DNA of 51,689 bases from Candidatus Helarchaeota archaeon (lineage in GTDB: Archaea > Asgardarchaeota > Lokiarchaeia > Helarchaeales > HEL-GB-A): NCBI GenBank assembly GCA_016840125.1, contig JAEOSY010000394.1, forward strand, positions 1 through 51,689. The letters run 5' to 3'. The translations under genes and the position numbers were made by a program. Positions within the stretch are counted from its first letter, which is position 1; each line of letters begins with the position of its first letter. Below the pieces are notes generated by a model. It had not been told where the DNA came from and did not search any database. It worked only from the letters and a program-made list of their open reading frames with translations. Of the stretch, positions 41,601-49,850 are shown one piece after another.

Positions 41601-42935
41601 TGCCGTTTGTTTAAGTATAATTTTTATTTCTTCAGCTGTTAAAAACTTTGAATGCTGTACCAGGGTTGCAATAACACCGGTTACATTAGCGGCGGCGGCA
41701 CTGGTACTATTAACAACTGTATAATGATTTGAGATATTTTGCCCGTAGTTCAAATCTGGTTGGAGAATACTAGTGAGATTAATTGAGAGCGAACCTTGGA
41801 GTAGCTTTGTGAGATTAAGAATTGGGCGACAGGATGTTATATTTACGCCTGATGCTACTATATCAGGTTTCGTATGGAATGATAATGTGGGACCTCTCCC
41901 ACTAAATGAAGCAACTTCGTGTGTGAAATCATTATAGGCCCCCACAGTAATCGCGCCCTGTGACATTCCGGGCGCACCAACACTTGAGTATGCGGGACCA
42001 TCATCACCCACAGCAGTAACAACAATCATTCCGCGCTTGATAGCGGCATCAATTGCTAGATTAACAGGATCCCCTGGATATCCGGGCATCGAAAAACACA
42101 TTGCTATAATATCAGCTCCATGTATAATTGCATATTCAATTCCCGATATAATCCATGACCATAGACCTATCCCTAAGTTATTTAGAACTTTTATATTAAG
42201 TATATCAACACCGGGAGCAACTCCTTTGAAAGAGTCATTAACTACCCCATCACCTGTAATTATTCCAGCGCAAAAGGTGCCATGACCATGTAGATCCATT
42301 GGAAAGGGATCACCATCAACCAGGGAAACTCCGCCAAAGGCAAGAATTGAATTCTCCAAGTCGTCATGGGTAATATCAACGCCAGTATCGAGTAGTGCTA
42401 CGATCACGTTTGTTCCATTATATATTTGACTATAATTATTAGAATTCTTACTATTAAGAGGTACATTTTCAGACGGACTGTCTATTTCAGCAATGTTTCC
42501 GGTTTCTTGTTTCTGATTAAATAGTTTTGAAATCGCAAATCGTTGATCGAGCCATATTCGTTTTACTTCTGAGAAATTGGCAATTTGTTCAATTAACATG
42601 GCGGGGGAATCGAAAACTGCAGCAGGAATGAGTTGCCATTGCTGAATGAGTTGGATTTGTAAAGAGAGAGAATTGATTTTAATTATACCTTCTCTCACTG
42701 AATTTTTATTATCAAATACGACAATGATGCGGATTGATTCTATATCGATATTTTCTGAGAAGCTCAGATAAACTTGGAGATTGGATCCCAATTTATTTGA
42801 GAGATTTGAGTCCGAAAATTGAGGAGTATGTGAAATATTGGTAGAATTTGAAATAACTCCCGTGATCTCTACTAATAAGAACGCAGCTATTAGAAATATG
42901 CATAGTAAGAGGAATTTTTTCTTTTTAAGCGCCAT
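38607..42935 (-). CDS. Very large membrane-anchored subtilisin (S8), site-1-protease-like layout
   Basis: 1442 residues. Signal peptide (KKKKFLLLCIFLIAAFLLVE); propeptide-like part at about 50-135; S8 catalytic domain at about 170-470: Asp183 in VALLDTGVDI, His218 in LHGHGTFCAGI, Ser412 in NSTSAAAANVTGV. The oxyanion-hole Asn is replaced by Asp311 (TAVGDDGPAYSS). A long beta-rich extracellular region follows. At about 1030-1270 is a Rossmann-like domain (RVLFYKP...YDLVILCDPETNLSQAEI...FGLNGGSIFLWVEPE...GKILGIGDSSLFND), then Ig-like part, one TM (LTIGAIIAGVLSLIIIGIIL, about 1350) and a coiled-coil cytosolic tail. N-x-S/T sequons are very frequent. The order protease, beta domains, Rossmann-like domain, TM is that of eukaryotic MBTPS1. 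Acts at the cell surface. Confidence 0.8.
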   Translation of the reverse strand: MALKKKKFLLLCIFLIAAFLLVEITGVISNSTNISHTPQFSDSNLSNKLGSNLQVYLSFSENIDIESIRIIVVFDNKNSVREGIIKINSLSLQIQLIQQWQLIPAAVFDSPAMLIEQIANFSEVKRIWLDQRFAISKLFNQKQETGNIAEIDSPSENVPLNSKNSNNYSQIYNGTNVIVALLDTGVDITHDDLENSILAFGGVSLVDGDPFPMDLHGHGTFCAGIITGDGVVNDSFKGVAPGVDILNIKVLNNLGIGLWSWIISGIEYAIIHGADIIAMCFSMPGYPGDPVNLAIDAAIKRGMIVVTAVGDDGPAYSSVGAPGMSQGAITVGAYNDFTHEVASFSGRGPTLSFHTKPDIVASGVNITSCRPILNLTKLLQGSLSINLTSILQPDLNYGQNISNHYTVVNSTSAAAANVTGVIATLVQHSKFLTAEEIKIILKQTATPILGVGHNVQGAGLVNFTAAHAYLVQNNLNDTLIESRIYTPNLFSPWAALSHNSTRDTTLFVTHYGTLLLMLDSYQNSTLTHMIQGQLAVKYNNQIKWLSDMHVLRELHNLTSDFSIIQSVITDYSLIYVFTLEGSSSTNGFRVNLTLINLESAPIHNITLFSVWNTNLYWNQSASSSGDSGQYNTSEDIIYVYDSANGNSSYIGFTGRSNSLGHEINSSSNIRNQIQAGTLQNNSIYSGNDSSIAMEWFITPKLNNTEFSQFSQYIGIGNSFNDLNNSIQTMRSQLSSENMTNLALLSSNLSRIGFVGQSFTSNVLLMNIGNVAVNNSFVAFLINSTDTQTQTFFSKYINLGRLEPFEFKWVNVTWNPTDVDIYSSYWVVGTGSMINELILYFMNITVEITEEQNFLDNFYIRNIFIKNNLHKLHNIFPTTIPLAPQLIYFPSDIAIFNISITTNHLLTNLKIQILEGNIPTNWISYQIPSNLHSYGSLQVTLAIPQDPKVGSYNQKLNITADNFHIGEVWVNFSIQYPSGRVLFYKPALNFSFQSTIQIENLANIWNERLDTIYSGYFEFFNLCLQNNYDVDDFGLFKQFYPNISLDTVISLPFELPYPTDTLQQNMSFLSNYDLVILCDPETNLSQAEIDALVEFGLNGGSIFLWVEPETECEQSSINSILNPFGIQIYNSSSTSTELTFSNPEDHEVSSNLTQIGFYSFTTFQNTSKQTIFLEYNTEATFILNDTFGKILGIGDSSLFNDSHIAKLDNFHLLNNSINWLMKEKINITLIINSNKTSPLRINQHLSISIHLTSINGTDLSQNLTLFTYLITPSNKTLYMIFFGVQDGWYNSLYLDSWLNETGTYFLIIYADNISLISSYEVQQFELLESLPPEEDPTIDRSWISFLQLTIGAIIAGVLSLIIIGIILYQRRQWHRKMTIVELKEKMQREISNLLSEYHVYVRELEELLQKSKVLDPDKLRIILDKQERKKNLLKQLRKLGKKV

Positions 42936-42981
42936 CTTATATAAGATTAAATATCACTAAATTAAAAAAATTCGGTTAAAT

Positions 42982-45393
42982 TCAAGCTTTGAATAGTATT
43001 GTTATCTCAGTAGTTGCACTTGTTGTGAAATTAAGTGTGATATGGAGAGTTTTAGTTGAGGAATTATATTCCCAATTTAGGCTAACTGAATCATTTTTTG
43101 CTTTGACATCTTGAGGAGCAACAGTGGAGTAGATCAGTAAGCGTAAGGAGGAGTTTGGCGAATATTGTACAAAAAAGACTAGATTTTTTGATTCCATTTG
43201 GACGTTTGGAATTAATTTGTTCGCACATGTAACAAATTTATCAGGGGAACCGATAAGAGTAAGGCCTTCTTTTAAAAATGGGGCGAATATCAGATAGGTG
43301 TATTCCATATTTTTGAGTGTTACGTCGATTTTATCGTCAGGTCCAATTTCCGTTATTGCTTCAGTTTTAAAATCGTAGAGTACCCCCTTTTCTGGATATC
43401 CCAGTTCTCGTAAGGTAACATTATGGTCTTTAACACGGCGAGGCCAAAGGTTCACGATAAAAATATACCGCCAAAATAGAGCGCCTCTCTGAGACCAAGT
43501 ATCCATAATATAGGGTTTCTGATTAATCTTGAACATTAAATCATTGACAGTGATTGGGCGATCGGGTTTGAGTAAGAGCCCCTCCTCGGTACAAGTTTTC
43601 ATTAAGAGTTCCTTATCAACTCGATTTGCCCGATCAGCTGGACATATGACACCTCCACCCAAATTGCTCAGCAATGTCATTTGCACAGGATATTTCTCGC
43701 GATAGAGCCCTTTATAGAGAGGTGTGGTTGTAGTTAGATATGAATCGAGGGAAGGCCAGATCCCCACGCCCCAGGCGAATATATTAGTTTGACTGAATTG
43801 GGGGTAGAAGAATTGTTTTGTGGCTCGGGCATGGTAATCTCCAGTAACCCGAGCGTTGGTTATAGCAGGAAGTTTTATGGCATATAAAAAGGCACCTGAG
43901 GGGGCCATGCAATACTGAATTGTCATTTGATTTTTATGCGCAGCTTCTGCCATCCAAGTTAACCAATCCTCTGCGGCATTAACTTCTTCCCGGAGGAATG
44001 GAATCCGTTTAAAAGTAGTTATTAGCCAGTCTTGCTCATATAAAATAATTCCTTTTTCCGCGGATTGCTTCATCAAATCATCCCAGAATTGTACTTCTAT
44101 TGGAAGTGAAGCAGTTTCACCTAATGCGGTCTTATATTTGTCAATGTAAGGTGATTTCGTAGAAAACCAGCGTGCATGGCATGCGAACGGTACATTTATC
44201 TTTTGGTGAAGTGCCTCTAAACCTTCTGGAAATTCCTCAGAGATTTCTTCCCATACGATAGTTCCACCAAAGGCACCCCCCCCTATTAATCGCCCAAGCC
44301 AACTGAACGGAGGGATTTTCCAAAAAGTTTTCATATCCTTTTGGTACCACCAGGAATCGAGTTGGTAATACTTGAAAGGAATACCAAGCTCTTTGAAGAT
44401 TTTGGAGGCATATTCAATTGTAGATGCATAATTCATACCTTTTTCTTTCCGATAATAATAATAAGCACCATTATCGGTCCAGAATCCAATGTTAGCGACA
44501 ACAGGATCAGCATAAGGATCTCGTGGAGTTGTGTTATAATATTTGTAGAGAAGGGCACACCATTCAACCACGGCTTTGTTAACTCCTTTTGTGAAAAATA
44601 ACAAAGAAGAATGTTCATAAGCTTCAGGGATGTTTTGAATTTCGCCTTCAAAACCATGATAAATAGCTTCGGTCTTCTTAGTATAAGCAATCATAAAATG
44701 TTCCATTGGACCAAATGCAGCTGCATTCAACTCATTGTCATAAAATACGATTGGTCCTTGAGTACCCCTTTTAGGAATGTGGTTGGTTGGAGGAGAGAAA
44801 ACAATATCCCGATAAGCAAGCACTCTCTTGTTAGGCCCTTCAAGTGAAAAGCAGGGAAATCGGAAAAAAGGAATTTTGAAATCTTGGGTGGAAACATCCT
44901 TTAATCCGTTTGGAAATACAATTTTAAATTTGACAATAGGTTGATCTGGGTAGGATTTTATTATTGTATGAATTGATTCTGACGTATTTTCTAGCTCCCA
45001 TTTCATTAGGGTGCTTTTAAACACACCTAAAGGGTCAGAACCGTCTGATTTTTCAATTAATAGAAGCTTTAGAGCGTTTTCACCCTGTAGTGGATGAGCA
45101 CTAAACCATTCATTCTTATGATTAAGCTGCACAGTTCCATTTGAGAATCGTCGACCTTCTCCAAATCTGATTTCATATTTGCCAGTTTCATCAATTATGA
45201 CCTCAGGGATCGATGCCTGAATTTGATTGGGTTTTGGTTGGGCAGTTTGATCTAAATTACTGGGTTTGTAGGCGGCATTACCAGCTCCTAGCACTTCAGG
45301 AGCGAATTTCCATAGAAGAGGCATAATAAGATAAAGGATAAATATAATGATTATTACGATTATCACTACTATTATTGGAATCCAGAAACTCAT
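42982..45393 (-). CDS. Membrane-anchored glycoside-hydrolase-like protein (GH36/clan D-like barrel)
   Basis: 803 residues from the ATG at 45393 (GGTGG ahead; a TTG at 45399 is possible). An N-terminal signal anchor (IIVVIIVIIIIFILYLIMPL) places the rest outside. Residues about 70-290 are beta-rich; a (beta/alpha)8-like part follows at about 300-620: ANIGFWTDNGAYYYYR, PFKYYQLDSWWYQKD (Asp at about 346), EKGIILYEQDWL (Asp at about 455), and TIQYCMAPSGAFL. Tyr-x-x-Asp strands resemble the nucleophile and acid of clan GH-D (alpha-galactosidase/raffinose synthase type). A C-terminal beta-domain closes the chain. Sugar specificity is unknown. It is followed at 46 bases by the protease gene, so both may be expressed together. 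Confidence 0.6.
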   Translation of the reverse strand: MSFWIPIIVVIIVIIIIFILYLIMPLLWKFAPEVLGAGNAAYKPSNLDQTAQPKPNQIQASIPEVIIDETGKYEIRFGEGRRFSNGTVQLNHKNEWFSAHPLQGENALKLLLIEKSDGSDPLGVFKSTLMKWELENTSESIHTIIKSYPDQPIVKFKIVFPNGLKDVSTQDFKIPFFRFPCFSLEGPNKRVLAYRDIVFSPPTNHIPKRGTQGPIVFYDNELNAAAFGPMEHFMIAYTKKTEAIYHGFEGEIQNIPEAYEHSSLLFFTKGVNKAVVEWCALLYKYYNTTPRDPYADPVVANIGFWTDNGAYYYYRKEKGMNYASTIEYASKIFKELGIPFKYYQLDSWWYQKDMKTFWKIPPFSWLGRLIGGGAFGGTIVWEEISEEFPEGLEALHQKINVPFACHARWFSTKSPYIDKYKTALGETASLPIEVQFWDDLMKQSAEKGIILYEQDWLITTFKRIPFLREEVNAAEDWLTWMAEAAHKNQMTIQYCMAPSGAFLYAIKLPAITNARVTGDYHARATKQFFYPQFSQTNIFAWGVGIWPSLDSYLTTTTPLYKGLYREKYPVQMTLLSNLGGGVICPADRANRVDKELLMKTCTEEGLLLKPDRPITVNDLMFKINQKPYIMDTWSQRGALFWRYIFIVNLWPRRVKDHNVTLRELGYPEKGVLYDFKTEAITEIGPDDKIDVTLKNMEYTYLIFAPFLKEGLTLIGSPDKFVTCANKLIPNVQMESKNLVFFVQYSPNSSLRLLIYSTVAPQDVKAKNDSVSLNWEYNSSTKTLHITLNFTTSATTEITILFKA

Positions 45394-45476
45394 GACCAAT
45401 CCACCACATAATTTTGAATTCTACTGATAACTTTAGTCTTTGAAAATAAACTTACAGATATTTAATTGTTATATTT

Positions 45477-46481
45477 CTAAAATAGAGCCCAGATAATAGC
45501 TAGAGCCAAAATAATCATGGCAAAAAAGACTATGAGAAGATCCTTAAGAGCAGTCCGAGCCCTCAATTTTTCCATACGCTTGCTTTGCACAGGGGATTTA
45601 ACGCCTGCGAGAAAAAATGTGATTGTGCATGTAAAATTTATACAGAGTAAGTTGATTAGAAGAATCCATAGCGCGCCAATTGCACCACCGACTTCACCTA
45701 ATGCCAATAAAACACCAACATTGGCAGCTGGAGGCATTAGTGAAGCGGCTACAGCCACACCGACTAAAGCAGTTGCTACTCCACTTACAAAACAAAGCCC
45801 TGCGGCGATACCAGAAGCAATGCCCAATCCAAAATCAGCCAGAGTTGCTTTTGTGCGAAGGATAATCTCTGCAGGAAGGAAGGGTTCTTCTGTCAAAGAT
45901 CCTTGAAGCTGCTCAGTCTGTGCAAATAAGAAACCAAGAAGTACTCCAATCAGAATTGCTAATGTTAAACCAATAAATTCAGTGAGTAAACTACGTTTCA
46001 GAATTTTTCTATTACTAGTAACAGTGCCCAGAGAAGTACCTACTATGGGACCTAATAAAGGTGCAATTACCATAGAACCAATTATTACAGCAACGTTATC
46101 ATGAATAAGACCTAAGGCAGCGACGACTGCAGATACAACTATAAAAATTAAATACAAGGAATCGGGGTGAGTTGTTGGTTCGATTATCTGATGTAATTCT
46201 TCATAGGATAATGATTGAACTTTAGGTTTTTTCTCAATTTTACTTGGACGGTCTGGAATAAGTCCGAGTATTGGTAAAAGATTTATCCGACCGTAAGCTG
46301 TGCTTATCCCAATTCGCTTTAGATCTTCAATAGCCGTCTTAGACCCACTTATGTCTGTAAATAAGATTAAGAGAGCTTCAGTTTCCCCTTCAATGATGGT
46401 AAATTCGTAAAATAATTTGTTTAATGTTTCACTGGTCTCAGCAATTTTGTCCTTGGGGATGATTATCTCAATTTTTCGCAT
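45477..46481 (-). CDS. DUF389 (TIGR00341-type) integral membrane protein
   Basis: 334 residues. An N-terminal soluble alpha/beta part of about 100 residues (MRKIEIIIPKDKIAETSETL; LLILFTDISGSKTAIEDLKR) is followed by about six to seven TM segments. The DUF389 signature region is LYLIFIVVSAVVAALGLIHD then VAVIIGSMVIAPLLGPIVGT, with GVATALVGVAVAASLMPPAA later in the chain. Members occur in archaea, bacteria and plants; the function is not established. It starts 18 bases after the CofD-like gene's stop on the same strand, so the two could be cotranscribed. Confidence 0.85.
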   Translation of the reverse strand: MRKIEIIIPKDKIAETSETLNKLFYEFTIIEGETEALLILFTDISGSKTAIEDLKRIGISTAYGRINLLPILGLIPDRPSKIEKKPKVQSLSYEELHQIIEPTTHPDSLYLIFIVVSAVVAALGLIHDNVAVIIGSMVIAPLLGPIVGTSLGTVTSNRKILKRSLLTEFIGLTLAILIGVLLGFLFAQTEQLQGSLTEEPFLPAEIILRTKATLADFGLGIASGIAAGLCFVSGVATALVGVAVAASLMPPAANVGVLLALGEVGGAIGALWILLINLLCINFTCTITFFLAGVKSPVQSKRMEKLRARTALKDLLIVFFAMIILALAIIWALF

Positions 46482-46499
46482 TATTTAACCTACTACGTT

Positions 46500-47477
46500 T
46501 TAAATCTTCTTTTTAACCAGGCGGCTGAAAAACCGACTTACTGTACTTGCCTTACTCGGTTTTACAGTTTCCTTTAATGGAAAAAGATTAAATAAATAAG
46601 TGGCTAATTCAAAGGATTCGGTTTTATTTTTTATTGCTAAATTACCTATATTAACCTGAAACCCTAATTTTATTATTGCATCTTTGAATTCTTTTTGAGA
46701 TTCATCAATGATGATAGTATCTGCTAAATTTTCGACTGTTTTGGCAAATTCTAAGGCATTGAGATCAAGGTAACCGAGTCTATTGAGGACGAGACTCTCT
46801 TTCTCAGAAAGAAAATTTGACCCTGTAAATGGGCAGATCGCGAAGATCGGACAGGGAACGTCTTCAAGTATTTTCCTTACGCCGGGAACTTGAAGCATCG
46901 CATGAAAAGCTACCAAATCACTTGGTAATAATAAAATATATTCAGAATTACTTGCAATCTCCCTCAAATTCTCATTTGGTTTCTTTTCTTCATACCCATT
47001 AAAAGATACTTCTTGAAATTTAAAGTCAGAATTATCTGTTCGAAGGAATTTGAGATAGTCCATGATTTTGGTTCCTAGTTTTAAGTATACGGGTAAAATA
47101 TCGTCAGAAATTGGGGTAAGTTGGGCATCTATAGAGAAATCAGTTCGCAATTTTTCGATTAAATCTGAGATCTTCTTTCCTTTTGATAACATGTCTGTTA
47201 AATAGATAGAAAGAGCTATATCTAAATCTGTAAATTGGAGTCGAGTTTTTCTATACTCGAATTTTTTAAGATATTTATGCACGCGATAGGTATTTAGGTA
47301 TTCAACACGCATTAATGAATGCAATAAGGCACGTAAACATAAATTCATATGAGTACCTGAAATATTAAGGATATTACTCGTATCAAATACAAAACCTATT
47401 TTATTTTGGGGTAAATAGGTTATCAAACTATGCAAAACGTTTGATATTCGGGTGCCGGAATAAAAAATGAGTAACAT
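46500..47477 (-). CDS. Divergent CofD-family protein (2-phospho-L-lactate transferase-like)
   Basis: 325 residues. The layout is that of CofD, the transferase that joins phospholactate or phosphoenolpyruvate to Fo in coenzyme F420 synthesis: a Rossmann start, TDLDIALSIYLTDMLSKG, IDAQLTPISDDILPVYLKLG (typically LPMTDDPV), FKFQEVSFNGYEE, ASNSEYILLLPSDLVAFHAM (usually LAPSNPxxSI), and CPIFAICPFTGSNFLSE. But the usual GGTGG at the start is SGTR, and the usual NTGDD is DTSN, so the metal- and substrate-binding residues have changed. It is thus either a specialised or an inactive relative. It precedes the DUF389 gene in the same direction. Confidence 0.65.
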   Translation of the reverse strand: MLLIFYSGTRISNVLHSLITYLPQNKIGFVFDTSNILNISGTHMNLCLRALLHSLMRVEYLNTYRVHKYLKKFEYRKTRLQFTDLDIALSIYLTDMLSKGKKISDLIEKLRTDFSIDAQLTPISDDILPVYLKLGTKIMDYLKFLRTDNSDFKFQEVSFNGYEEKKPNENLREIASNSEYILLLPSDLVAFHAMLQVPGVRKILEDVPCPIFAICPFTGSNFLSEKESLVLNRLGYLDLNALEFAKTVENLADTIIIDESQKEFKDAIIKLGFQVNIGNLAIKNKTESFELATYLFNLFPLKETVKPSKASTVSRFFSRLVKKKI

Positions 47478-47696
47478 ACCTATTTCCTAAATTCTTGCTT
47501 ATAAATACGTTAATTGTGCCCGATCTGCGTTATTATAAGGATTATGTCTCCTTTTCGCCTTCAATGGTTGTATTAATGTTTCTCCTCTTAATTATGTTAG
47601 CGTGTTTAAAAAGTTTCTTTTTCCTTTAAAAAGGAGTTTTTTCAAAAAGTCGAAATTTCGATAGATTTAAGTGGATTTACTGAATTTTTAGTAGTT
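47478..47696. other. 219-bp gap between divergent CofD-like and TFS genes
   Basis: Only short AT-rich palindromes (for example CCTTTAAAAAGG at about 47623) and promoter-like TATA motifs are seen. No gene or structured RNA is supported. Confidence 0.4.
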
Positions 47697-48038
47697 ATGG
47701 AATATTGCGACGAATGCGGCTCAATAGTATATCCAGTGAAACAAGGGGGGGACCGAGTTCTGAAATGCAGGCGTTGTGGCTTTTCTAAAGAGATGGGAGC
47801 GAAGGTGGATCCGAATTCATTTAAAATTTCAACAGTAATCCAACATAGCGAAAAGGATAAAATTGAGATTGTGAAAATGGGTGAAGATCTAAAAACAATG
47901 CCAAAAACTCGTGCAGAATGTCCAAAATGTGGACATAAAGAAGCAGCATATTGGCAATTGCAGACACGCTCGGCGGATGAAGGGATGACAACCTTCTATA
48001 GATGTCTTAAATGCAAATATACCTGGCGAGCATATTAA
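47697..48038 (+). CDS. tfs: Transcription factor S (TFIIS/RPB9-like)
   Basis: 113 residues, the normal length. An N-terminal zinc ribbon of the RPB9 type (MEYCDECGSIVYPV...LKCRRCGFSKE) and a C-terminal TFIIS-type ribbon (ECPKCGHKEAAYW...CLKCKYTWRAY) are both complete. The acidic pair in the C-terminal hairpin, QTRSADEGMTTFYRC, is intact, so it should stimulate transcript cleavage by RNA polymerase at stalled sites. It is the first of a run of information-processing genes here. Confidence 0.93.
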   Translation: MEYCDECGSIVYPVKQGGDRVLKCRRCGFSKEMGAKVDPNSFKISTVIQHSEKDKIEIVKMGEDLKTMPKTRAECPKCGHKEAAYWQLQTRSADEGMTTFYRCLKCKYTWRAY

Positions 48039-48112
48039 TTTAATAAGGAATTATTTAAATATTTCAGTTTATCAGATCATTGTAACGTCTATAAGTTTTC
48101 TGGGGAAAAAGC

Positions 48113-48535
48113 ATGTTTGTTGATGAATTAAAGGCTATCAAAAAGTTTTCTAATATTAGAGAAATATTAATTGATAAACATTTAGCCAAATTGGGAGACC
48201 CCTTTGTTAATTTCATATATTCATTAGCTAAGTCATGTGCTTTAGGGAAATTTGACAGTTTAAAAGTTCCAGATAAGGTTTTAGCCCAAGCGTTGCGTGA
48301 TGCTGATATGCGAACACTCATTTCAAAAAAGGCAAGTAGTCATGATTTAGGAGATGCTGTAGAAGCGCTCCTTGTTCATGAATGGCTTTTTCAAAAAATG
48401 TCAATTCAAGAATTGGTAGAAATTTTAACTGCCCATTTAAAAGTAGGGGATTTTTCCGATAGGAAAAAGGAAATGCGGAGTGCCGTTCAAGCTTTTACGG
48501 CTGTATTAGTCGCGGTTCGTCAAGGGTTTAAATAA
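48113..48535 (+). CDS. Archaeal ribonuclease III-like protein
   Basis: 140 residues with one RNase III-like domain and no separate dsRNA-binding domain. The signatures are LAKLGDPFVNFIYSLAKS (in place of the usual ERLEFLGDxVL) and HDLGDAVEALLVHEWLFQKM (Asp-Ala-x-Glu-Ala, the second catalytic motif, DAVEAL). This small archaeal form is widespread; its substrate is not established. GGGG lies ahead of the ATG. It follows TFS at 74 bases and converges with rpoL at 12 bases. Confidence 0.8.
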   Translation: MFVDELKAIKKFSNIREILIDKHLAKLGDPFVNFIYSLAKSCALGKFDSLKVPDKVLAQALRDADMRTLISKKASSHDLGDAVEALLVHEWLFQKMSIQELVEILTAHLKVGDFSDRKKEMRSAVQAFTAVLVAVRQGFK

Positions 48536-48547
48536 AAAGTAAGATTT

Positions 48548-48838
48548 TTAGGTTTCTGACAGAGCTACCTCAAAGGTACTCTCGAACTCATCAATTTTAC
48601 CTTCGAGCCTTTTCAGTGCTTCCCTTAATGCTTCTAAAGGCGTGGTTTCTTTTTTGGTTTTTACGTAAAATCGTACTTCCTTAATCAGTGGGTGTTTTAC
48701 CATGTAACCTGCATGAATTACAGATGGATCGTTAAAAAGTTCTTTACGAAGTGCAGACATCAAGGTATGACCCTCCCCTTTCAGTCTTATTTCTAACTCA
48801 TCTTCTTTATTTATTACAATTTCTGCATCCATTTTCAT
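48548..48838 (-). CDS. rpoL: DNA-directed RNA polymerase subunit L (RPB11-like)
   Basis: 96 residues from ATG at 48838 (MKMDAEIVINKEDELEIR). Upstream in-frame ATG at 48910 gives an unlikely hydrophobic extension, so I do not use it. It assembles with subunit D as the platform for RNA polymerase. The RPB11 signature LKGEGHTLMSALRKELFNDP is complete, as is the VRFYVKTKKETTPLEALREA helix. It lies in a conserved archaeal neighbourhood with csl4. Confidence 0.93.
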   Translation of the reverse strand: MKMDAEIVINKEDELEIRLKGEGHTLMSALRKELFNDPSVIHAGYMVKHPLIKEVRFYVKTKKETTPLEALREALKRLEGKIDEFESTFEVALSET

Positions 48839-48948
48839 TAACCAAGTAATTTTTTTTAAGCGAACCTCGAAGAAAAAATCAAATTCTACATTAAAAAGAT
48901 TTCCTACCAAAAATTCAAAAAAGTTGGTTACTTTATTAAAATTATATC

Positions 48949-49191
48949 ATGAGGACGAAACTGGAGCCCAGTCCATTGGCAAAGACAAGGAAAAAAGAGT
49001 TATCATTCTATATTAAGGATGTAGAGGAGAGATCTCAATTTTTTGAAATATTACGGAAGAAAATTACGATGGTAAATATCCATCTCATGGCAAAACACGA
49101 TAAGGTACGGATTATTCTCACAGGCCCACACGAAAGTCTAAAATATGCTATTCAATTAATTAAACGAATTAGATCTTCATTAACAAATTAA
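48949..49191 (+). CDS. Small KH/Pcc1-like alpha-beta protein, hypothetical
   Basis: 80 residues. The order is basic N-terminus (LAKTRKKELSFYIKDVEERS), helix (FFEILRKKITMV), strands (NIHLMAKHDKVRIILTG), helix (HESLKYAIQLIKRIRSS): alpha/beta in the manner of small RNA-binding KH-like or Pcc1-like folds. No family is certain. Divergent from rpoL over 110 bases and convergent with csl4 at 9 bases. RNA-related work would fit the neighbourhood but is inferred. Confidence 0.5.
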   Translation: MRTKLEPSPLAKTRKKELSFYIKDVEERSQFFEILRKKITMVNIHLMAKHDKVRIILTGPHESLKYAIQLIKRIRSSLTN

Positions 49192-49200
49192 AGAACTACT

Positions 49201-49791
49201 TTATAGTTTGTATTTTCCATAGTCATTGGCTACTTTTCGTCGTTCAATATTTCGACAGACAGGGCATTGGAGACGGCGCCCTTCTAGTTTTAAGACCTCA
49301 CCACATTCGGAGCAAACGGCTAATATCACCCCAAAATTAGGGGCAGCAGTATTAATATGAAAAGGAATTACTTCATCGTTTATGACAACCGCACGAACAA
49401 CATCCCCAGTCTTAAAGGCATCGGAGAGACTGTCGAGGTATGATTTGGATACTTGGGAGATATGAATCATACCTTCAAAATCAGTGGTAGGGTAAAACCC
49501 ATGCTTATTTGTAATGTTTGCAATTGCCATTTGTTTTCGAACCATGACAATTTTTCCGACAACGACATCTCCTTCCTTAGGTAATGAAGGTTTATGTTCT
49601 TTTGGAACTATGTAAACCTTTTTTTCTCTCTGATCAACTTGTAATCTACCTGTTATCGCTGCATAAATAATACCATCTTTTTCATAAGTGCCAGGACCGG
49701 ATAAATACATTTCTATTACGCCTATTTTTTGTCCTGGAATGACAATATCACCGGTTTTAATTTCAACTTCGCTTTCTGCCAATTTTATCAT
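49201..49791 (-). CDS. csl4: Exosome RNA-binding subunit Csl4
   Basis: 196 residues from the ATG at 49791; a TTG at 49818 would add nine. The N-terminal strand domain (DIVIPGQKIGVIEMYLSGPG, then TYEKDGIIYAAITGRL) and the S1 RNA-binding domain (GDVVVGKIVMVRKQMAIANI to VVRAVVINDE) are in place, followed by the C-terminal zinc ribbon (CSECGEVLKLEGRRLQCPVC). It caps the archaeal exosome, which degrades and tails RNA. Its gene and that of the METTL5-like enzyme are 59 bases apart. Confidence 0.93.
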   Translation of the reverse strand: MIKLAESEVEIKTGDIVIPGQKIGVIEMYLSGPGTYEKDGIIYAAITGRLQVDQREKKVYIVPKEHKPSLPKEGDVVVGKIVMVRKQMAIANITNKHGFYPTTDFEGMIHISQVSKSYLDSLSDAFKTGDVVRAVVINDEVIPFHINTAAPNFGVILAVCSECGEVLKLEGRRLQCPVCRNIERRKVANDYGKYKL

Positions 49792-49850
49792 CAGCTTCTT
49801 ATTTTCGCTTTCTATCAAATGTAAGGTTCTAATGATTATTAATCTTTATT

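Noticed and set aside
48838..48910. Longer start for RpoL at 48910
   Set aside because: The extra 24 residues are hydrophobic and unlike the family; MKMDAEIV at 48838 matches the known RpoL N-terminus.
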